From positions 4,248,501 to 4,312,500 of the forward strand of contig NZ_CP045429.1 of the NCBI RefSeq assembly GCF_005886805.2: 64,000 bases of DNA. Direction: 5' to 3'. Positions 63,711 through 64,000 of the stretch are shown one piece after another; within the stretch, counting starts at the first letter, position 1, and each line of letters starts with the position of its first letter. The stretch is from Pseudoalteromonas rubra. Lineage in GTDB: Bacteria; Pseudomonadota; Gammaproteobacteria; Enterobacterales; Alteromonadaceae. A program made the position numbers and the translations under genes. The notes under the pieces are model-generated. The model was not told where the DNA came from and did not search any database. It saw only the letters and a program-made list of their open reading frames with translations.

Positions 63711-64000
63711 TTACCCCAAAATTTCGTCAACGCTAAGACCACGTTTAGCAGCAATACCCTCTGGAGAATTCATGTTCTCTAGAGCTGAAACTGTTGCACG
63801 AACGATGTTGATCGGGTTAGTAGAACCGTATGCTTTTGAAAGTACGTTCTGAACACCAGCAACTTCTAGTACTGCACGCATCGCACCACCGGCGATGATA
63901 CCCGTACCTTCTGATGCAGGCTGCATGTATACTTTAGAACCAGCATGGCGACCCTTGATAGGGTGCTGCAAAGTATGACCGTTAAGGTCTACTGAGATCA
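63711..64000 (-). CDS. rpsE: 30S ribosomal protein S5 (C-terminal part, cut by the window edge)
   Basis: The frame continues past position 64000 and encodes the C-terminal 95 or so residues of S5 ([37 protein letters not shown]). The N-terminal double-stranded RNA-binding part lies outside the window. Confidence 0.97.
   Translation of the reverse strand, partial: ISVDLNGHTLQHPIKGRHAGSKVYMQPASEGTGIIAGGAMRAVLEVAGVQNVLSKAYGSTNPINIVRATVSALENMNSPEGIAAKRGLSVDEILG

Overview
The window looks like a chromosomal segment of a marine gammaproteobacterium of the Alteromonadales, most likely Pseudoalteromonas. That is an inference from the ribosomal protein, rRNA and leu gene sequences; I could not run a 16S comparison. 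It joins a large accessory siderophore locus (about 2.1-45.3 kb) to core genome: leuABCD, an rRNA operon and the alpha/spc ribosomal protein operons.

Layout. 0-2.1 kb: an S41-type peptidase lipoprotein and a small lipoprotein. 2.2-14.0 kb: phosphopantetheinyl transferase, a PvdE-type ABC exporter, and a divergent operon with an FhuF-like ferric reductase, entC, entE, entB, a free-standing condensation domain and entA. These are followed by a DapE-like M20 hydrolase and a divergent Orn/Lys N-monooxygenase. 14.2-29.7 kb: a 4371-residue NRPS (C-A-T-E, C-A-T-E, C-A-T-TE) and a TonB-dependent receptor. 29.8-32.0 kb: a GNAT, a MITE-like insertion and a zinc-regulated His-rich lipoprotein. 32.1-45.3 kb: a PKS (KS-AT-KR-ACP), a FAAL-ACP-C-A-T protein, an MbtH protein, a PvdQ-type acylase and a divergent PvdS-like ECF sigma factor. 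45.3-46.8 kb: three small genes. 46.9-51.7 kb: leuABCD with leader peptide and attenuator. 52.1-57.8 kb: rRNA operon with a 5S remnant. 57.9-64 kb: an outer-membrane protein, then rplQ-rpoA-rpsD-rpsK-rpsM and rpmJ-secY-rplO-rpmD-rpsE.

How the siderophore genes fit together (inference). A fatty acid is activated by the FAAL and joined to a diamino acid (A-domain code DAEDHGTVEK, Lys-like). The PKS extends and ketoreduces this to a gamma-amino-beta-hydroxy acid; from lysine this would be 4,8-diamino-3-hydroxyoctanoate. The large NRPS then adds two serines (code DVWHLSLVDK twice), each followed by an epimerase, and a basic residue, plausibly N-hydroxyornithine, before release by a thioesterase. 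DHB is made by EntCBA, loaded by EntE onto EntB and offered to the free-standing C domain. The PvdE-like exporter and PvdQ-like periplasmic acylase suggest a pyoverdine-style acylate-export-deacylate maturation applied to a mixed catechol/hydroxamate compound.

Regulation. A Fur-box-like palindrome precedes the sigma factor gene. Eight promoter regions of the locus carry TRRWN-N16-CGTC, which closely resembles the PvdS iron-starvation box (TAAAT-N16-CGT). Together they suggest a self-contained Fur -> sigma -> siderophore regulon.
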